From contig WNDQ01000021.1 of the NCBI GenBank assembly GCA_009912175.1, positions 1 to 61,698 on the forward strand: a stretch of 61,698 bases of DNA, written 5' to 3'. Below are positions 40,788 through 50,693 of the stretch, piece after piece (the stretch's first letter is position 1; every line of letters starts with the position of its first letter). Made by a program: the position numbers and the translations under genes. This DNA is from Paracidovorax wautersii. GTDB lineage: Bacteria; Pseudomonadota; Gammaproteobacteria; Burkholderiales; Burkholderiaceae_C. The notes beneath the pieces are model-generated. The model did not search any database, had not been told where the DNA came from, and worked only from the letters and a program-made list of their open reading frames with translations.

Positions 40788-42191
40788 TCAACTCGCCAGC
40801 GCCGCGCGCACGTCGGGCGCGGCCAACACGTCGTCGAGCGTTTTGGTCAACCGCTCGAACAGCTGCGCGAACTCGTCGTCGGTGTAGGTGAGCGCGGGCG
40901 CAAAACCCAGGATGTTGTCGGCAAAGGCACGGAACACGATGCCGTGGCGGTAGGCGCTGGCGGCGATGCGGTCGGCCAGGCCCAGCCCGGCGTCGAAGCC
41001 GCGTTTGCTGGCCTTGTCGCTGACCAGTTCAAGCGCGCCCAGCAGCCCACGGTGGCGCGAATCGCCCACCAGCGGGTGCGCACGCAGGGCGTCCAGGCCG
41101 GCACCGAAGGCGGCGGCACCGCGCTGGCCGTGGGCCAGGATGCCGCCCTCCTCTTACAGGCGCAGCACTTCCAGCGCGACCGCCGCGCTCACCGGGTGGG
41201 CCGAGTAGGTGGCGCCGTGGCCAATGGGCGCGCCCGCGGGCGCGCCGTCGGCGATGCCGGCGTAGACGGCGTCGGACAGCATGGTCGCGCCCATGGGCAC
41301 GTAGCCGGCCGTCAGGCCCTTGGCCATGGTCAGGATGTCGGGCGCCACACCTTCAGCCTCGCACGCGAACATCGGGCCGGTGCGGCCAAAACCCGTGATG
41401 ACCTCGTCGACCACCAGCAGGATGCCCAGCTCGCGCGTGGCCGCGCGCATGGCCTTGAGCCAGCCCACCGGCGGCACGATCACGCCGCCCGAGCCCTGGA
41501 TCGGTTCGCAGAAAAAGGCCGCCACGTTGTCGGCGCCCAGTTCGGCCACCTTGGCGCGCAGCGCCGCCACCGAGGCGGCGATGATGGCCGCGCCGTCCTG
41601 CGGATCGGCTGCGCGGTAAGGGTTGGGCGAGGCAATGTAATGCTGCGTGCGCAGCGGCAGATCAAAGCCCCGGTGAAAGGCCGCCAGCGCGGTCAGGCCC
41701 GCGCCCGTCGACGAGGAGCCGTGATAACCGCGTTCGAGCGAGATGAAATGTTTTTTGGCCGGCCGGCCGGTGGCGTTGAAGTACTGCACGACGAAGCGCT
41801 GGGCCGCGTCCACCGCCTCGGAGCCACCGAGCGTGAGGTAGACATGGTTGAGCCCGGCCGGCTTGATCTGCACCAGTTTTTCAGCCAGTCGGATCGCCGG
41901 CTCGCTGCTGAAGTGGAAGTAGCCGGTGGCATAGGGCAGGCGGCGCATCTGCTCGGCGGCGGCCTGCACCACACTTTCCTGCCCGTAGCCCACGTTCACG
42001 CACCACAGGCCGGCAAAGGCGTCGAGCAGCTCGTGCCCGTTGGCATCGGTCAGCCAGGAACCCCGGCCCGAGCTGAGCACGGTGGGGCCGCGCTGCTCGT
42101 GCGTGCGCCAGGAGGAAACAGGGTGAATCAGATGCGCACGGTCAAGTGCGTCAAGCGTGCCGAGCGCGGGCAGGTCGGTGAGCTGGGTCAT
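40788..42191 (-). pseudogene. Class III aminotransferase interrupted by one in-frame stop
   Basis: PLP-dependent omega-amino-acid/pyruvate-type aminotransferase, 467 residues if read through. The PLP lysine lies in ILTMAKGLTAGYVPMGA, and VVDEVITGFGRTG and YHGSSSTGAG are family blocks. At 41156-41154 the codon after VALEVLRL is TAA; the same frame then continues with EEGGILAHGQRG to a normal C-terminus. TAC (Tyr) is the most likely ancestor, giving LRLYEEGG. The truncated product would lack the C-terminal domain that completes the fold. Either a single nonsense mutation or a base-call error. Upstream of the Lrp gene on the same strand. Confidence 0.85.
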
Positions 42192-42330
42192 GGCTGGGTC
42201 CGTGAAAACTGGGGCAGAAGATGACCCTAGGTTAGGCCGGTCCACACGATGCGTGGTGCTGCTTTGCCGCCTCTGGGCGCAGTGGCCTGCGGTTGTGAAC
42301 ACGCCAGCAGCAGATCGTGCGGCGGCATGG

Positions 42331-43266
42331 TCAGTAGCCGCGCTGGCGGTCCACCAGGCCGAGCATGGGCTCGCCCGCCTCGAAGCGCCGCAGGTTGTCG
42401 AGCACCACACGCGCCGCGGTCAGCGGCTGCGTCACGCTGGCGATGTGCGGTGTGATCTGCACCTGCGGGTGCTGCCACAGCGCGTGCGCGGGCGGCAGCG
42501 GCTCGGGGTCGCTCACGTCCAGCACCGCTTCGCTCAAATGGCCGGCATCGAGCGCGGCCAGCAGGTCGGCGTTGACCAGCTGCGGGCCACGCCCCACGTG
42601 CACCAGACCGGCGCCGCGCGGCAGTTGCGCCAGCAGTGCGGCATTCAGAAAACCGCGCGTGGCATCGGTCAGCGGCAGCAGGCACACGAGGATGTCGGTG
42701 CGCGCCAGAAAGGTGCCCAGTTCGTCCGCGCCCGCGTGGCAATGCACGCCGCCCACCGTGTGGCGCGAGCGGCTCCAGCCCGCGCAATCAAAACCCAGCG
42801 CCACCAGTTGCGCCAACACGGCCTGGCCCAGCGAGCCCAGGCCCAGCACGCCCACCCGCCGCTCGCTGGCCGGGCGCACCGGCAGCGGCCGCCATTCGGC
42901 GCGCGCCTGCTGGCGCCGGTAGGCGGGCCGGTCGCGGTGCAGGTCGAGCACGGCGTGCGTCACGTACTCGACCATGCCCTGCACGATGCCGGGCTCGACC
43001 ATACGCACCACGGGCAGGGCCGGCGGCAGCGCGGCAAAGTCGAACTGGTCGACCCCCGCGCCGGATGAAAACAGCACCTGCAGATTCGGAAAACGCACCG
43101 CCAGATCGTCCGGTGGCTCCCACGCGGCCAGAAACTGCATCGCATGCGGATCGCCAATGTCAGGCCAGATGCGGAAATCAATCGCGGGCCGGTGCGCACG
43201 GAACACCTCGGTCCACTGGCGGCCGCGCACGGGGTCGGACTTGTAGAGGAAAACGGGGGCGGTCAT
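42331..43266 (-). CDS. D-2-hydroxyacid dehydrogenase, glyoxylate/hydroxypyruvate reductase A-like
   Basis: NAD(P)H-dependent reductase of 2-oxoacids such as glyoxylate or hydroxypyruvate, 311 residues. The nucleotide-binding motif is GVLGLGSLGQAVLAQL, the catalytic Arg lies in HVGRGPQLV, the acid in DVSDPEPLP and the His in TPHIASVT. This is the GhrA-type subgroup by length. The ATG at 43266 shares a base with the stop of the acetyltransferase gene upstream (TGATG), so the two are coupled. It may remove the oxoacid made by the neighbouring transaminase or oxidase. Confidence 0.85.
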   Translation of the reverse strand: MTAPVFLYKSDPVRGRQWTEVFRAHRPAIDFRIWPDIGDPHAMQFLAAWEPPDDLAVRFPNLQVLFSSGAGVDQFDFAALPPALPVVRMVEPGIVQGMVEYVTHAVLDLHRDRPAYRRQQARAEWRPLPVRPASERRVGVLGLGSLGQAVLAQLVALGFDCAGWSRSRHTVGGVHCHAGADELGTFLARTDILVCLLPLTDATRGFLNAALLAQLPRGAGLVHVGRGPQLVNADLLAALDAGHLSEAVLDVSDPEPLPPAHALWQHPQVQITPHIASVTQPLTAARVVLDNLRRFEAGEPMLGLVDRQRGY

Positions 43267-44156
43267 CAGCCGACCGCCTGCGTCACCAGCGCAAACAGGG
43301 TTGGCGCGCCGGCCTGCGGTTCGGGCAGCGGCTGGCCGCGCACCATGGTGGTGGGCGCGTCCACACGCAGCAGGCCGATGCTCTCCAGCCACTCGGTCAG
43401 GCCGCTGTCGAAGTCGATGTCGATGCGTGTGAAGTGGCCCGCGTTCAGGCCCGCCAGATGTGCGATCAAGGCCTTGGCACTTTCCTCGTCAGGCGCCACC
43501 ACGGGGCCGATGGCATAACCCCGGCCAAAACGGCGCAGCATGGCAAAACCGTGCGGCTCGCCGTCGGCGTCCAGCACCACGCAGGCTTCGGCGCTGGCCA
43601 GCAGCGCGTCGATCAGCGCGCCGCGCGGCATGCCGCGCGCCTGCGCGTCGAGGCGATGCAGGTCGGCGGCCTCGTTCTGGCCCGCGGGCCGCAAGCGCCA
43701 GCCGGCCGGCAGCGCGATCAGCGGCGTGGGCTGGGCCACGCCCTGGTGCTGGCGGACCTCGCCGGTGCGCACGAAATCCAGCCGCTCGTACAGGCCGCGC
43801 CCGTCGGCCGTGGCGTGCAGCAGCACGGTGCGTGTGTCCAGGCCGTCCAGCAGCGCCGTCATCAGCCGGTGGCCGATGCGCCGGCCCTGGCAGGCGGGCG
43901 CGACGATCACCAGGCCGATGGTGGCATGGCGCGCGCCCCACAGCCAGCGCTGCGCGGTGCCCACGACCTGGCCGTCGCGCTCGGCCACCACGCCTTCGGC
44001 CAGCGCGAACAGCTGCGCCCAGTCCACGGGCCGGTGCGGCCAGCGCAGGTCGCTCGACAGCGCATGCGCGGCGTCGAGATCGGCGGCGGTCATGGGACGC
44101 AGCACCACGCCATCATCGGCATGGATGGGCAGCTTGGACAGCGAGACGGTCGGCAT
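43266..44156 (-). CDS. Tandem GNAT N-acetyltransferase (YitH/Acetyltransf_18 type)
   Basis: 296-residue protein with two GNAT-like halves. The first has the acetyl-CoA loop ACQGRRIGHRLM and the second is HGFAMLRRFGRGYAIGPVVA, the Acetyltransf_18 pattern. Start choice: ATGs at 44165 and 44156 are both in frame; AAGG lies directly against the first but nine bases before the second, so 44156 is preferred. Substrate unknown. Coupled to the hydroxyacid dehydrogenase gene. Confidence 0.8.
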   Translation of the reverse strand: MPTVSLSKLPIHADDGVVLRPMTAADLDAAHALSSDLRWPHRPVDWAQLFALAEGVVAERDGQVVGTAQRWLWGARHATIGLVIVAPACQGRRIGHRLMTALLDGLDTRTVLLHATADGRGLYERLDFVRTGEVRQHQGVAQPTPLIALPAGWRLRPAGQNEAADLHRLDAQARGMPRGALIDALLASAEACVVLDADGEPHGFAMLRRFGRGYAIGPVVAPDEESAKALIAHLAGLNAGHFTRIDIDFDSGLTEWLESIGLLRVDAPTTMVRGQPLPEPQAGAPTLFALVTQAVG

Positions 44157-44220
44157 GAACGGCATCCTTGGGAGGAAGAAAACGCGCTCTATCTTGGAGG
44201 ACTTCGGCGCACGGCACCAC

Positions 44221-44285
44221 CCCGAATTCGGGTTCGCCCGCAATTCGCAAGCATCGGCTGCCAGCGGCCCGGGTTTCGCAATTCG
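44221..44285. promoter_or_regulatory. Possible operator region with repeated CGCAATTCG
   Basis: Between the divergent acetyltransferase and aldehyde dehydrogenase genes lie CCCGAATTCGGG (perfect 12-bp palindrome, 44221-44232) and two direct copies of CGCAATTCG (44239-44247 and 44277-44285, 38 bp apart). A shared regulator site for both genes is a guess. Confidence 0.4.
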
Positions 44286-44378
44286 ATGCGGCGCGGCCGC
44301 GCTTTACGCACACAAATGCCGGCCCTTCCTGCCTAGCATCTGAAGGCGTGTGATCCCTATTTTTCAAACCCGCCTGCG

Positions 44379-45860
44379 ATGTCCCTGTTCGACCCCGACT
44401 CCATCCCCGTGGCCCGCGGCCACTTCATCGGCGGACGGCTGGTGCCCGACGCTGGCCGCATCACCGTTCGGCGCCCGTCGGACGGCCAGGTGCACGCCGA
44501 GCTGCCGCTGGCCGACGCCGACACCGTGGACGCCGCCGTGCAGAACGCCTGGCAGGCCTGGCGCGGCAGCGACTGGGCCCGGCGCGCCCCGCGCGAACGC
44601 GCCCGCGTGCTGCGCCGCTGGGCCGAGCTGATCGAGGCCGACGCCCCGCGCCTGGCGCCGCTGGAGGCGGTCTGCTCGACCCGCCCCGTGCGCGACGCCG
44701 CCGCGTGGGACGTGCCCTTCACCGCCGAAGGCCTGCGTTTTTTTGCCGAGTACGCCGACAAGCTCGGTGGCGAGGTGGTCGCCACACGCCACGACCACCT
44801 GGGCCTGGTGGTGGCCGAGCCCTATGGCGTGGTGGGCGCCATCACGCCATGGAATTTCCCGCTGGTGATGGTGTCGTGGAAGGTGGGCGCGGCGCTGGCG
44901 GCCGGCAACGCGGTGGTGCTCAAGCCTTCGGAGCTGACGCCGTTCTCGGCCATCCGCCTGGCTGAGCTGGCGGTGGAAGCCGGCGTGCCGGCGGGCCTGT
45001 TCAACGTGGTGCAGGGCGATGGCCGCACCACGGGCGAGGCGCTCACGCGCCACCCGCTGATCGCCAAGATGACCTTCACCGGTTCGACCCGCACGGGCGC
45101 AGCCATCATGGCCAGTTGTGCGCTGAACGGCCCCAAGCCCGTCACGCTGGAGCTGGGCGGCAAGAGCCCGCAGCTGGTGTTCGACGACGCGCCCGACCTC
45201 GACCGGCTGGCCGGCATCATCGCGGGCGCCATCACCGGCAACGCGGGCCAGGTGTGCGTGGCCGGCTCGCGCCTGATCGTGCAGCGCGGCATTGCCCAGC
45301 CATTGCTCGACCGCATTGCGCAGCGGTTTGCCGCGCTGCGCCCTGGCGCCACCTGGGATGCCAACGCGACGCTGCCGCCCATCGTCTCGGCGCCGCAGGC
45401 CGCGCGCATCCTCGACATCGTGGAACGCGCACGCGACGCGGGGGCGCAGCTGCGCTGCGGCGGCGGCCTGTTCGACGACGGCCCCGGCGGCGCCTACTTC
45501 CAGCCCACGCTGATCGAGGGCGTGGACGCCGGCAACCCCGCCGTGCAGGAAGAAATCTTCGGCCCCGTGCTCACGGTGCAGACCTTTGCCGACGAAGAAG
45601 AAGGCCTGGCGCTGGCCGCCCACCCGCAGTACGGCCTGGCCGCCGGCGTGCACACGGCCGACATCGGGCGCGCGCTGCGGGCCATGCGCGGCATGGCCGC
45701 CGGCACGGTCTGGATCAACCGCTACGGGCGCAGCGCCGACTTCGTCATCCCCACCGGCGGCTACCACCAGTCGGGCATCGGCAAGGACCTGGGGCGCCAG
45801 GCCGTCGAGGCGAATCTGCGCTTCAAAAGCGTGCTGATCGACTTTGCCGAAACGCCCTGA
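44379..45860 (+). CDS. NAD(P)-dependent aldehyde dehydrogenase
   Basis: 493-residue ALDH of the betaine/gamma-aminobutyraldehyde-type branch. The motifs are PWNFPLVMVSWKVGAALAAG, FTGST, the general base in LELGGKSPQLVF, and the catalytic Cys in NAGQVCVAGSR. FGPVLTV and the C-terminal GGYHQSGIGKDLG also fit. Likely oxidises the aldehyde produced from an amine by the nearby oxidases. Divergent from the GNAT gene; no gene follows for 200 bp. Confidence 0.9.
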   Translation: MSLFDPDSIPVARGHFIGGRLVPDAGRITVRRPSDGQVHAELPLADADTVDAAVQNAWQAWRGSDWARRAPRERARVLRRWAELIEADAPRLAPLEAVCSTRPVRDAAAWDVPFTAEGLRFFAEYADKLGGEVVATRHDHLGLVVAEPYGVVGAITPWNFPLVMVSWKVGAALAAGNAVVLKPSELTPFSAIRLAELAVEAGVPAGLFNVVQGDGRTTGEALTRHPLIAKMTFTGSTRTGAAIMASCALNGPKPVTLELGGKSPQLVFDDAPDLDRLAGIIAGAITGNAGQVCVAGSRLIVQRGIAQPLLDRIAQRFAALRPGATWDANATLPPIVSAPQAARILDIVERARDAGAQLRCGGGLFDDGPGGAYFQPTLIEGVDAGNPAVQEEIFGPVLTVQTFADEEEGLALAAHPQYGLAAGVHTADIGRALRAMRGMAAGTVWINRYGRSADFVIPTGGYHQSGIGKDLGRQAVEANLRFKSVLIDFAETP

Positions 45861-46062
45861 CAGGGTGCGGCCGCACGCCCACGGTGCAGACCGCATGGCA
45901 TGCCGCATTCGATCACCAAACCGCAGCTTTCGTGCGCCGCGGCCCCGCATTTCCCAACAACGCACGCGCAGCCACATGCTTCAATGACTGCGTGATGACG
46001 CCGCTGCCAGCCACCTTGCCCGGTGGCGGCCCGCCCCGGTCGGCGACCGGGAAAACCCAAGG

Positions 46063-46746
46063 ATGTCAGAGACCATGACGACTGTTTTCCGGCCCAAGTA
46101 CGTGACCTTCGACTGCTACGGCACGCTCACCCGTTTTCGCATGGGCGAGATGACGCGCGACCTGTTCGCCGACCGCGTCGCGCCCGAGCAGATGGAGCAG
46201 TTCATCGCCGACTTCACGGCCTACCGCTTCGACGAGGTGCTGGGCGACTGGCAGCCTTACGAAGTCGTGCTCAAGAACGCCGTGCGCCGGCTGTGCAAGA
46301 AGTGGAAGCTGCAGTACCTGGACGCCGACGCGCAGAAGTACTACGACGCCGTGCCCACCTGGGGCCCGCACGCCGACGTGGCCGCCGGCCTGGCCCAGGC
46401 GGCGCGCGAGATCCCGCTGGTGATCCTGTCCAACGCCTCGGACGACCAGATCCAGAAGAACGTGGCGCAGCTGGGCGCGCCCTTCCACCGCGTCTACACC
46501 GCGCAGCAGGCCCAGGCCTACAAGCCGCGCCTGACGGCCTTCGAATACATGCTCGACTCGCTGGGCTGCAACCCCGAGGACGTGCTGCACGTCTCCTCCA
46601 GCCTGCGCTACGACCTGATGTCGGCCGACGACATCGGCATCGTCCACAAGGTCTTCGTCAACCGCGGCCACGGCCCGGGCAACCCGGCCTACCGCTACAC
46701 CGAGATCCAGGACATCGGCGGCCTGCCCGGCGTGGTCGGACTCTGA
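46063..46746 (+). CDS. HAD hydrolase, haloacid dehalogenase type II-like
   Basis: 227-residue HAD protein, a distant relative of the one at 36157. Motif I is VTFDCYGTLTRF, motif II VILSNASDD, the motif III Lys is in AYKPRLTAFEYML, and motif IV acids are near SSSLRYDLMSADDIG. Start could be the ATG at 46063 or 46075; AAGG abuts the first and is about 12 bases before the second, so 46075 (MTTVFRPKY) is quite possible. Directly upstream of a broken amine-oxidase-type gene, as its paralogue lies by an oxidase cluster. Confidence 0.82.
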   Translation: MSETMTTVFRPKYVTFDCYGTLTRFRMGEMTRDLFADRVAPEQMEQFIADFTAYRFDEVLGDWQPYEVVLKNAVRRLCKKWKLQYLDADAQKYYDAVPTWGPHADVAAGLAQAAREIPLVILSNASDDQIQKNVAQLGAPFHRVYTAQQAQAYKPRLTAFEYMLDSLGCNPEDVLHVSSSLRYDLMSADDIGIVHKVFVNRGHGPGNPAYRYTEIQDIGGLPGVVGL

Positions 46747-46782
46747 CCCTTCACCCACGTGCCGCCACCGGACCCCGCCCCC

Positions 46783-47994
46783 ATGAAACTCGAGTCCTAC
46801 TGGCATGCATCGACGCCCCGCTGGCGCTGACGCCGCACGACCTGCCCGCGCAGGTTGACGTGGCCATCGTTGGCGCCGGCTTCACGGGTCTGTCTGCCGC
46901 CTTGGCGCTGGCCCGGCGCGGTGCGCGCGTGGCCGTGCTGGAGGCCGGCGCCAGCGTGGCGCCCGAGGCCTCCGGGCGCAACGGCGGCCACGTCAACAAC
47001 GGCCTGGCGGTCGACTACGCCGACGTCGCCGCCAAGGTCGGCCCGGCGCAGGCACGCGCCTGGTACCACGCCTATGACGACGCGGTCGACACCGTCGCGC
47101 GCCTAGTGCGGGACGAGGCCATCGACTGCGACTTCCTGCGCCACGGCAAGCTCAAGCTCGCCACCCGGCCGCAGCACCTGGACGCACTGCGGCGAAGCGC
47201 CGAACGCCTGATCGCCGACGGCGTGGACACCGACGTCGAGATCCTGGACGCCGCGCGTGTGCGCGCCGAGGTGCAGAGCGAGCGCTTCGTGGGCGGCCTG
47301 CTCTACAAACGCAGCGGCCAGATGCACATGGGCCGCTTCGCCCAGGGCCTGGCGCAGGCCGCGCAGCGCCAGGGCGCGCAGATCAACACCGGCACCTGCG
47401 TGCAGCGCATCGAGCGTGTGCAAGGCCAGTCGCACCGGCTGCACACCGCACGCGGCACGCTGCAGGCCGACCAGGTGCTGCTGGCCACGGGCGCCACGCG
47501 CCATGGCGGCTACGGCAGCTTTGGCTGGCTGCGCCGGCGCATCGTGCCCATCGGGAGCTTCATCGTCACCACCGAGCCGCTGGGCGCCGAACGCGCGCAG
47601 GCCCTGCTGCGCGAACGCCGCACCTACGTGACGGTGGCCAACATCCACCATTACTTTCGCCTGACCACTGACCACCGCCTGGTGTTTGGCGGCCGCGCAC
47701 GTTTTGCCGTCTCCAGCCCGCAGCAGGACGCAACCAGCGGCGAGATCCTGCGCGCAGGCCTGGCCGAGACCTTCCCGCAGCTCGGCCCGGTGCGGCTGGA
47801 CTACTGCTGGGGCGGCCTGGTCGACATGACACAGGACCGCCTGCCGCACGCGGGCGAGCGCGACGGCCTGTTCTACGCCACGGGCTACAGCGGCCATGGC
47901 ACACAGATGTCGGTGCACATGGGCCAGCGCATGGCCGCCGTGGTTTCTGCCCGCGGTCGGCCTGTACTACCGGCTCAAGGACCGGCTGGCCTGA
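46783..47994 (+). pseudogene. PuuB-like FAD oxidoreductase, frameshifted at both ends
   Basis: Family: D-amino-acid-oxidase-like flavoenzymes such as gamma-glutamylputrescine oxidoreductase. The middle is excellent: VDVAIVGAGFTGLSAALALARRG, EASGRNGGHVNNG, and MGYSGHG-type C-terminal FAD contact (TGYSGHGTQMSVHMGQ). The start MKLESYWHASTPRW (46783) is in a different frame from the body and stops after 15 codons, so an indel lies near 46800-46830. At about 47943, after RMAAVV, the family's closing segment FLPAVGLYYRLKDRLA and its stop appear in another frame. The usual intervening residues (a block of about 25-30) are absent, so there is a deletion as well. Inactive as read. Confidence 0.8.
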
Positions 47995-48060
47995 TTTCTG
48001 ACTGCCTTTCCATTCCGCAACCCGTTCACGCCCACCAACCCGCCCCAGCAGGAGCCCACC

Positions 48061-49687
48061 ATGCGCGATCGCCACCTCTCTCTCGACCACCTCACCCGCC
48101 CCGCCGAGAGCCACCGCGTGATGGACGCATTGCGGCGCGGCACCACGCGGCGCGACCTGCTGGCCCTGCTGGCGGCGGGCGGCATGCAGGCCACGCTGGC
48201 CGGCGGCCTGGCGGGCGTGGCCTTCTCGGCCCACGCGCAGGCCACGGCCACGCCCAAGCGCGGCGGGCGCATCCGTGTGGCGGCCGCCACCGCAGCGGTC
48301 TCGGACACGTTCGATCCGGCCAAGCAGTCCAACCAGAGCGACTACGTGCGCTGCAACATGGTCTACAACGGACTGACGGCGCTCGACGGCAGCCTCACGC
48401 CGCAGCCGGCGCTGGCCGAATCGTTCACCACCGCCGACGCCAGGACCTGGGTCTTCACCCTGCGTCAAGGCGTGACCTTCCACGGGCAAGGCGCTGGCGC
48501 CGGCCGACGTGGTGTTTTCCATCCTGCGCCACAAGGACCCGGCCACCGCGTCCAAGGCCAAGACGCTGGCTGACCAGATCGACAGCGTCAAGGCCACCGT
48601 CCCGAACGAGGTCACGGTGGTGCTGACCGCGCCCAACGCCGACCTGCCGGTGATCCTGGGCACCTTCCACTTCCACATCGTCAAGGACGGCACGAGCGAC
48701 TTCGCCGCCGCCGTCGGCACCGGCCCCTACAGGCTCAAGGAATTCAAGCCCGGCGTGCGCACGGTGGTGGTGCGCAACGAGAACTACTGGAAACCCGGCA
48801 AGCCCTACCTCGACGAGATCGAGTTCGTCGGCATCGGCGACGAGAGCGCACGCGTCAACGCGCTGCTGTCGGGCGGCATGGACCTGGTGGCCTCGGTCAA
48901 CCCGCGCGCGGTGGCCCGCGTCAAGGGCACGCCCGGCTACGCCATCTTCACCACGCAGTCGGGCCAGTACTCGGACCTGGTCATGCGGCGCGACGTGGGC
49001 CCGGGCGCCAACCCCGACTTCGCGCTGGCCATGAAGCACCTGTTCGACCGCGAGCAGATGAAGAAAACCATCGCGCTGGACTACGCGGTGGTGGCCAACG
49101 ACCAGCCCATTGACCCGACCAACCGTTTTCACTTCAAGGGCTTGCCGCAGCGCGCTTTCGACCTCGACAAGGCCAAGTACCACCTGCAGAAGTCTGGCGT
49201 GAGCGGTGCCGTTCCGGTGGTGGCCTCGCCAGCGGCCATGTACTCGGTGGAGATCGGCCTGGTGCTGCAGCAGACCGCGCAGAGCATCGGCCTGAACCTG
49301 GACATCAAACGTATGCCGGCTGACGGCTACTGGTCCAACCACTGGCTCAACAGCCCGGTGGGGTTTGGCAACGTCAACCCGCGCCCGAGCGCCGACACCA
49401 TCCTCACGCAGTTCTTCAAGTCCGATGCGGCCTGGAACGAGTCGCGCTGGAAGAGTCCCCAGTTCGACCAGCTGCTGCTGGCCGCGCGCGCCGAGACCGA
49501 CCTGGCCCGCCGCACGCAGATGTACGCCGACATGCAGACGCTGATCCACGGCGAGGCCGGCATCGGCATCCCGCTGTTCCTGGCCAGCATCGACGGGCAC
49601 AGCACCAAGCTCAAGGGGCTGTCGCCAATTCCGCTGGGCGGCCTGATGGGCTACGCCTTTGCCGAGCACGTCTGGCTCGACGCCTGA
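48061..49687 (+). pseudogene. Peptide/amine-type ABC substrate-binding protein (SBP_bac_5) with a frameshift
   Basis: Periplasmic binding protein for the adjacent DppBCDF-like transporter, about 540 residues if restored. The N-terminal part (48061 to about 48485) has a twin-arginine signal GTTRRDLLALLAAGG and the domain start KRGGRIRVAAATAAVSDTFD. The rest continues in the next frame from 48509 (MVFSILRHKDPATA) to 49687. At TFHGQGAG (about 48484) two bases seem lost: the expected sequence is TFHDGKALAPADVVFS. Loss of function is likely unless the indel is a sequencing error. First gene of the transporter operon. Confidence 0.85.
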
Positions 49688-49714
49688 AGCCCTCGCACCC
49701 GAAAGCGGCTGTTC

Positions 49715-50671
49715 ATGAACCTCGTGATCCTCAAGCTCCTGGGCCGGCGTGTGCTGCTGGCGCTGCTGTCGCTGCTGGCGGTGTCGGTGATCGTGTTTGC
49801 CATCACCGCCGTGCTGCCGGGCGACGCCGCGCAGGAGCAGCTCGGCCAGGACGCCACGCCCGAGGCCCTGGCCGCGCTGCGCGCGCAGATGGGCCTGGAC
49901 GTGCCGGCGCCGCTGCGCTATTTGCACTGGCTGGGCGGCATCGTGCAGGGCGACCTGGGCCAGTCCAGCACCACACAACTGCCGGTGGGCGAACTGGTGG
50001 CCAGCCGCCTGCCCAACTCGCTGCTGCTGGCCGCCGTCACCGCGCTGTTCTCGGTGCCGATCGCGCTCGGCCTGGGCATTGCCTGCGCGGTCTGGCGCGG
50101 CTCATGGCTGGACCGCATCGCCTCCAGCGCCGCCGTGGCCGTGGTGTCGGTGCCGGAGTTCCTGGTCGCCACGCTGGCGGTGCTGGTGTTTGCCGTGCAG
50201 CTGCGCTGGCTGCCCGCACTGTCCTACATCAGCGACATCGAGTCAGTCGGCCAGATGCTGCGGGCCTTTGCCATGCCGGTGCTCAGCCTGTGCTGCGTGA
50301 TCGTGGCGCAGATGATGCGCATGAGCCGCGCCGCCGTGATCGACCAGCTCGAAGCGCCCTACATCGAGATGGTGCGCCTCAAGGGCGCCTCGCCGCTGCG
50401 CCTGGTGCTGGCGCACGCGCTGCCCAACGCCGTCGGGCCGATCGCCAACGCGGTGGCGCTGTCGCTGTCCTACCTGCTGGGCGGCGTGATCATCGTCGAG
50501 ACCATCTTCAACTACCCCGGCATCGCCAAGCTGATGGTCGACGGCGTGACCCAGCGCGACATGCCGCTGGTGCAGACCTGCGCCATGATTTTCTGCGCCG
50601 GCTACCTGCTGCTGGTGACGGCGGCCGACCTGCTCGGCATCCTCGCTAACCCGCGCCTGCGCCACCGCTGA
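49715..50671 (+). CDS. ABC transporter permease, DppB-like
   Basis: 318-residue permease with an N-terminal helix (VLLALLSLLAVSVIVFAITAVLPGD) followed by five or so more. The EAA coupling loop YIEMVRLKGASPLRLVLAHALPNAVGP is clear. Pairs with the next permease. Follows the frameshifted binding-protein gene by 27 bp. Confidence 0.9.
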   Translation: MNLVILKLLGRRVLLALLSLLAVSVIVFAITAVLPGDAAQEQLGQDATPEALAALRAQMGLDVPAPLRYLHWLGGIVQGDLGQSSTTQLPVGELVASRLPNSLLLAAVTALFSVPIALGLGIACAVWRGSWLDRIASSAAVAVVSVPEFLVATLAVLVFAVQLRWLPALSYISDIESVGQMLRAFAMPVLSLCCVIVAQMMRMSRAAVIDQLEAPYIEMVRLKGASPLRLVLAHALPNAVGPIANAVALSLSYLLGGVIIVETIFNYPGIAKLMVDGVTQRDMPLVQTCAMIFCAGYLLLVTAADLLGILANPRLRHR

Positions 50672-50693
50672 ACCCCGCACCGGAGCCCGCACG

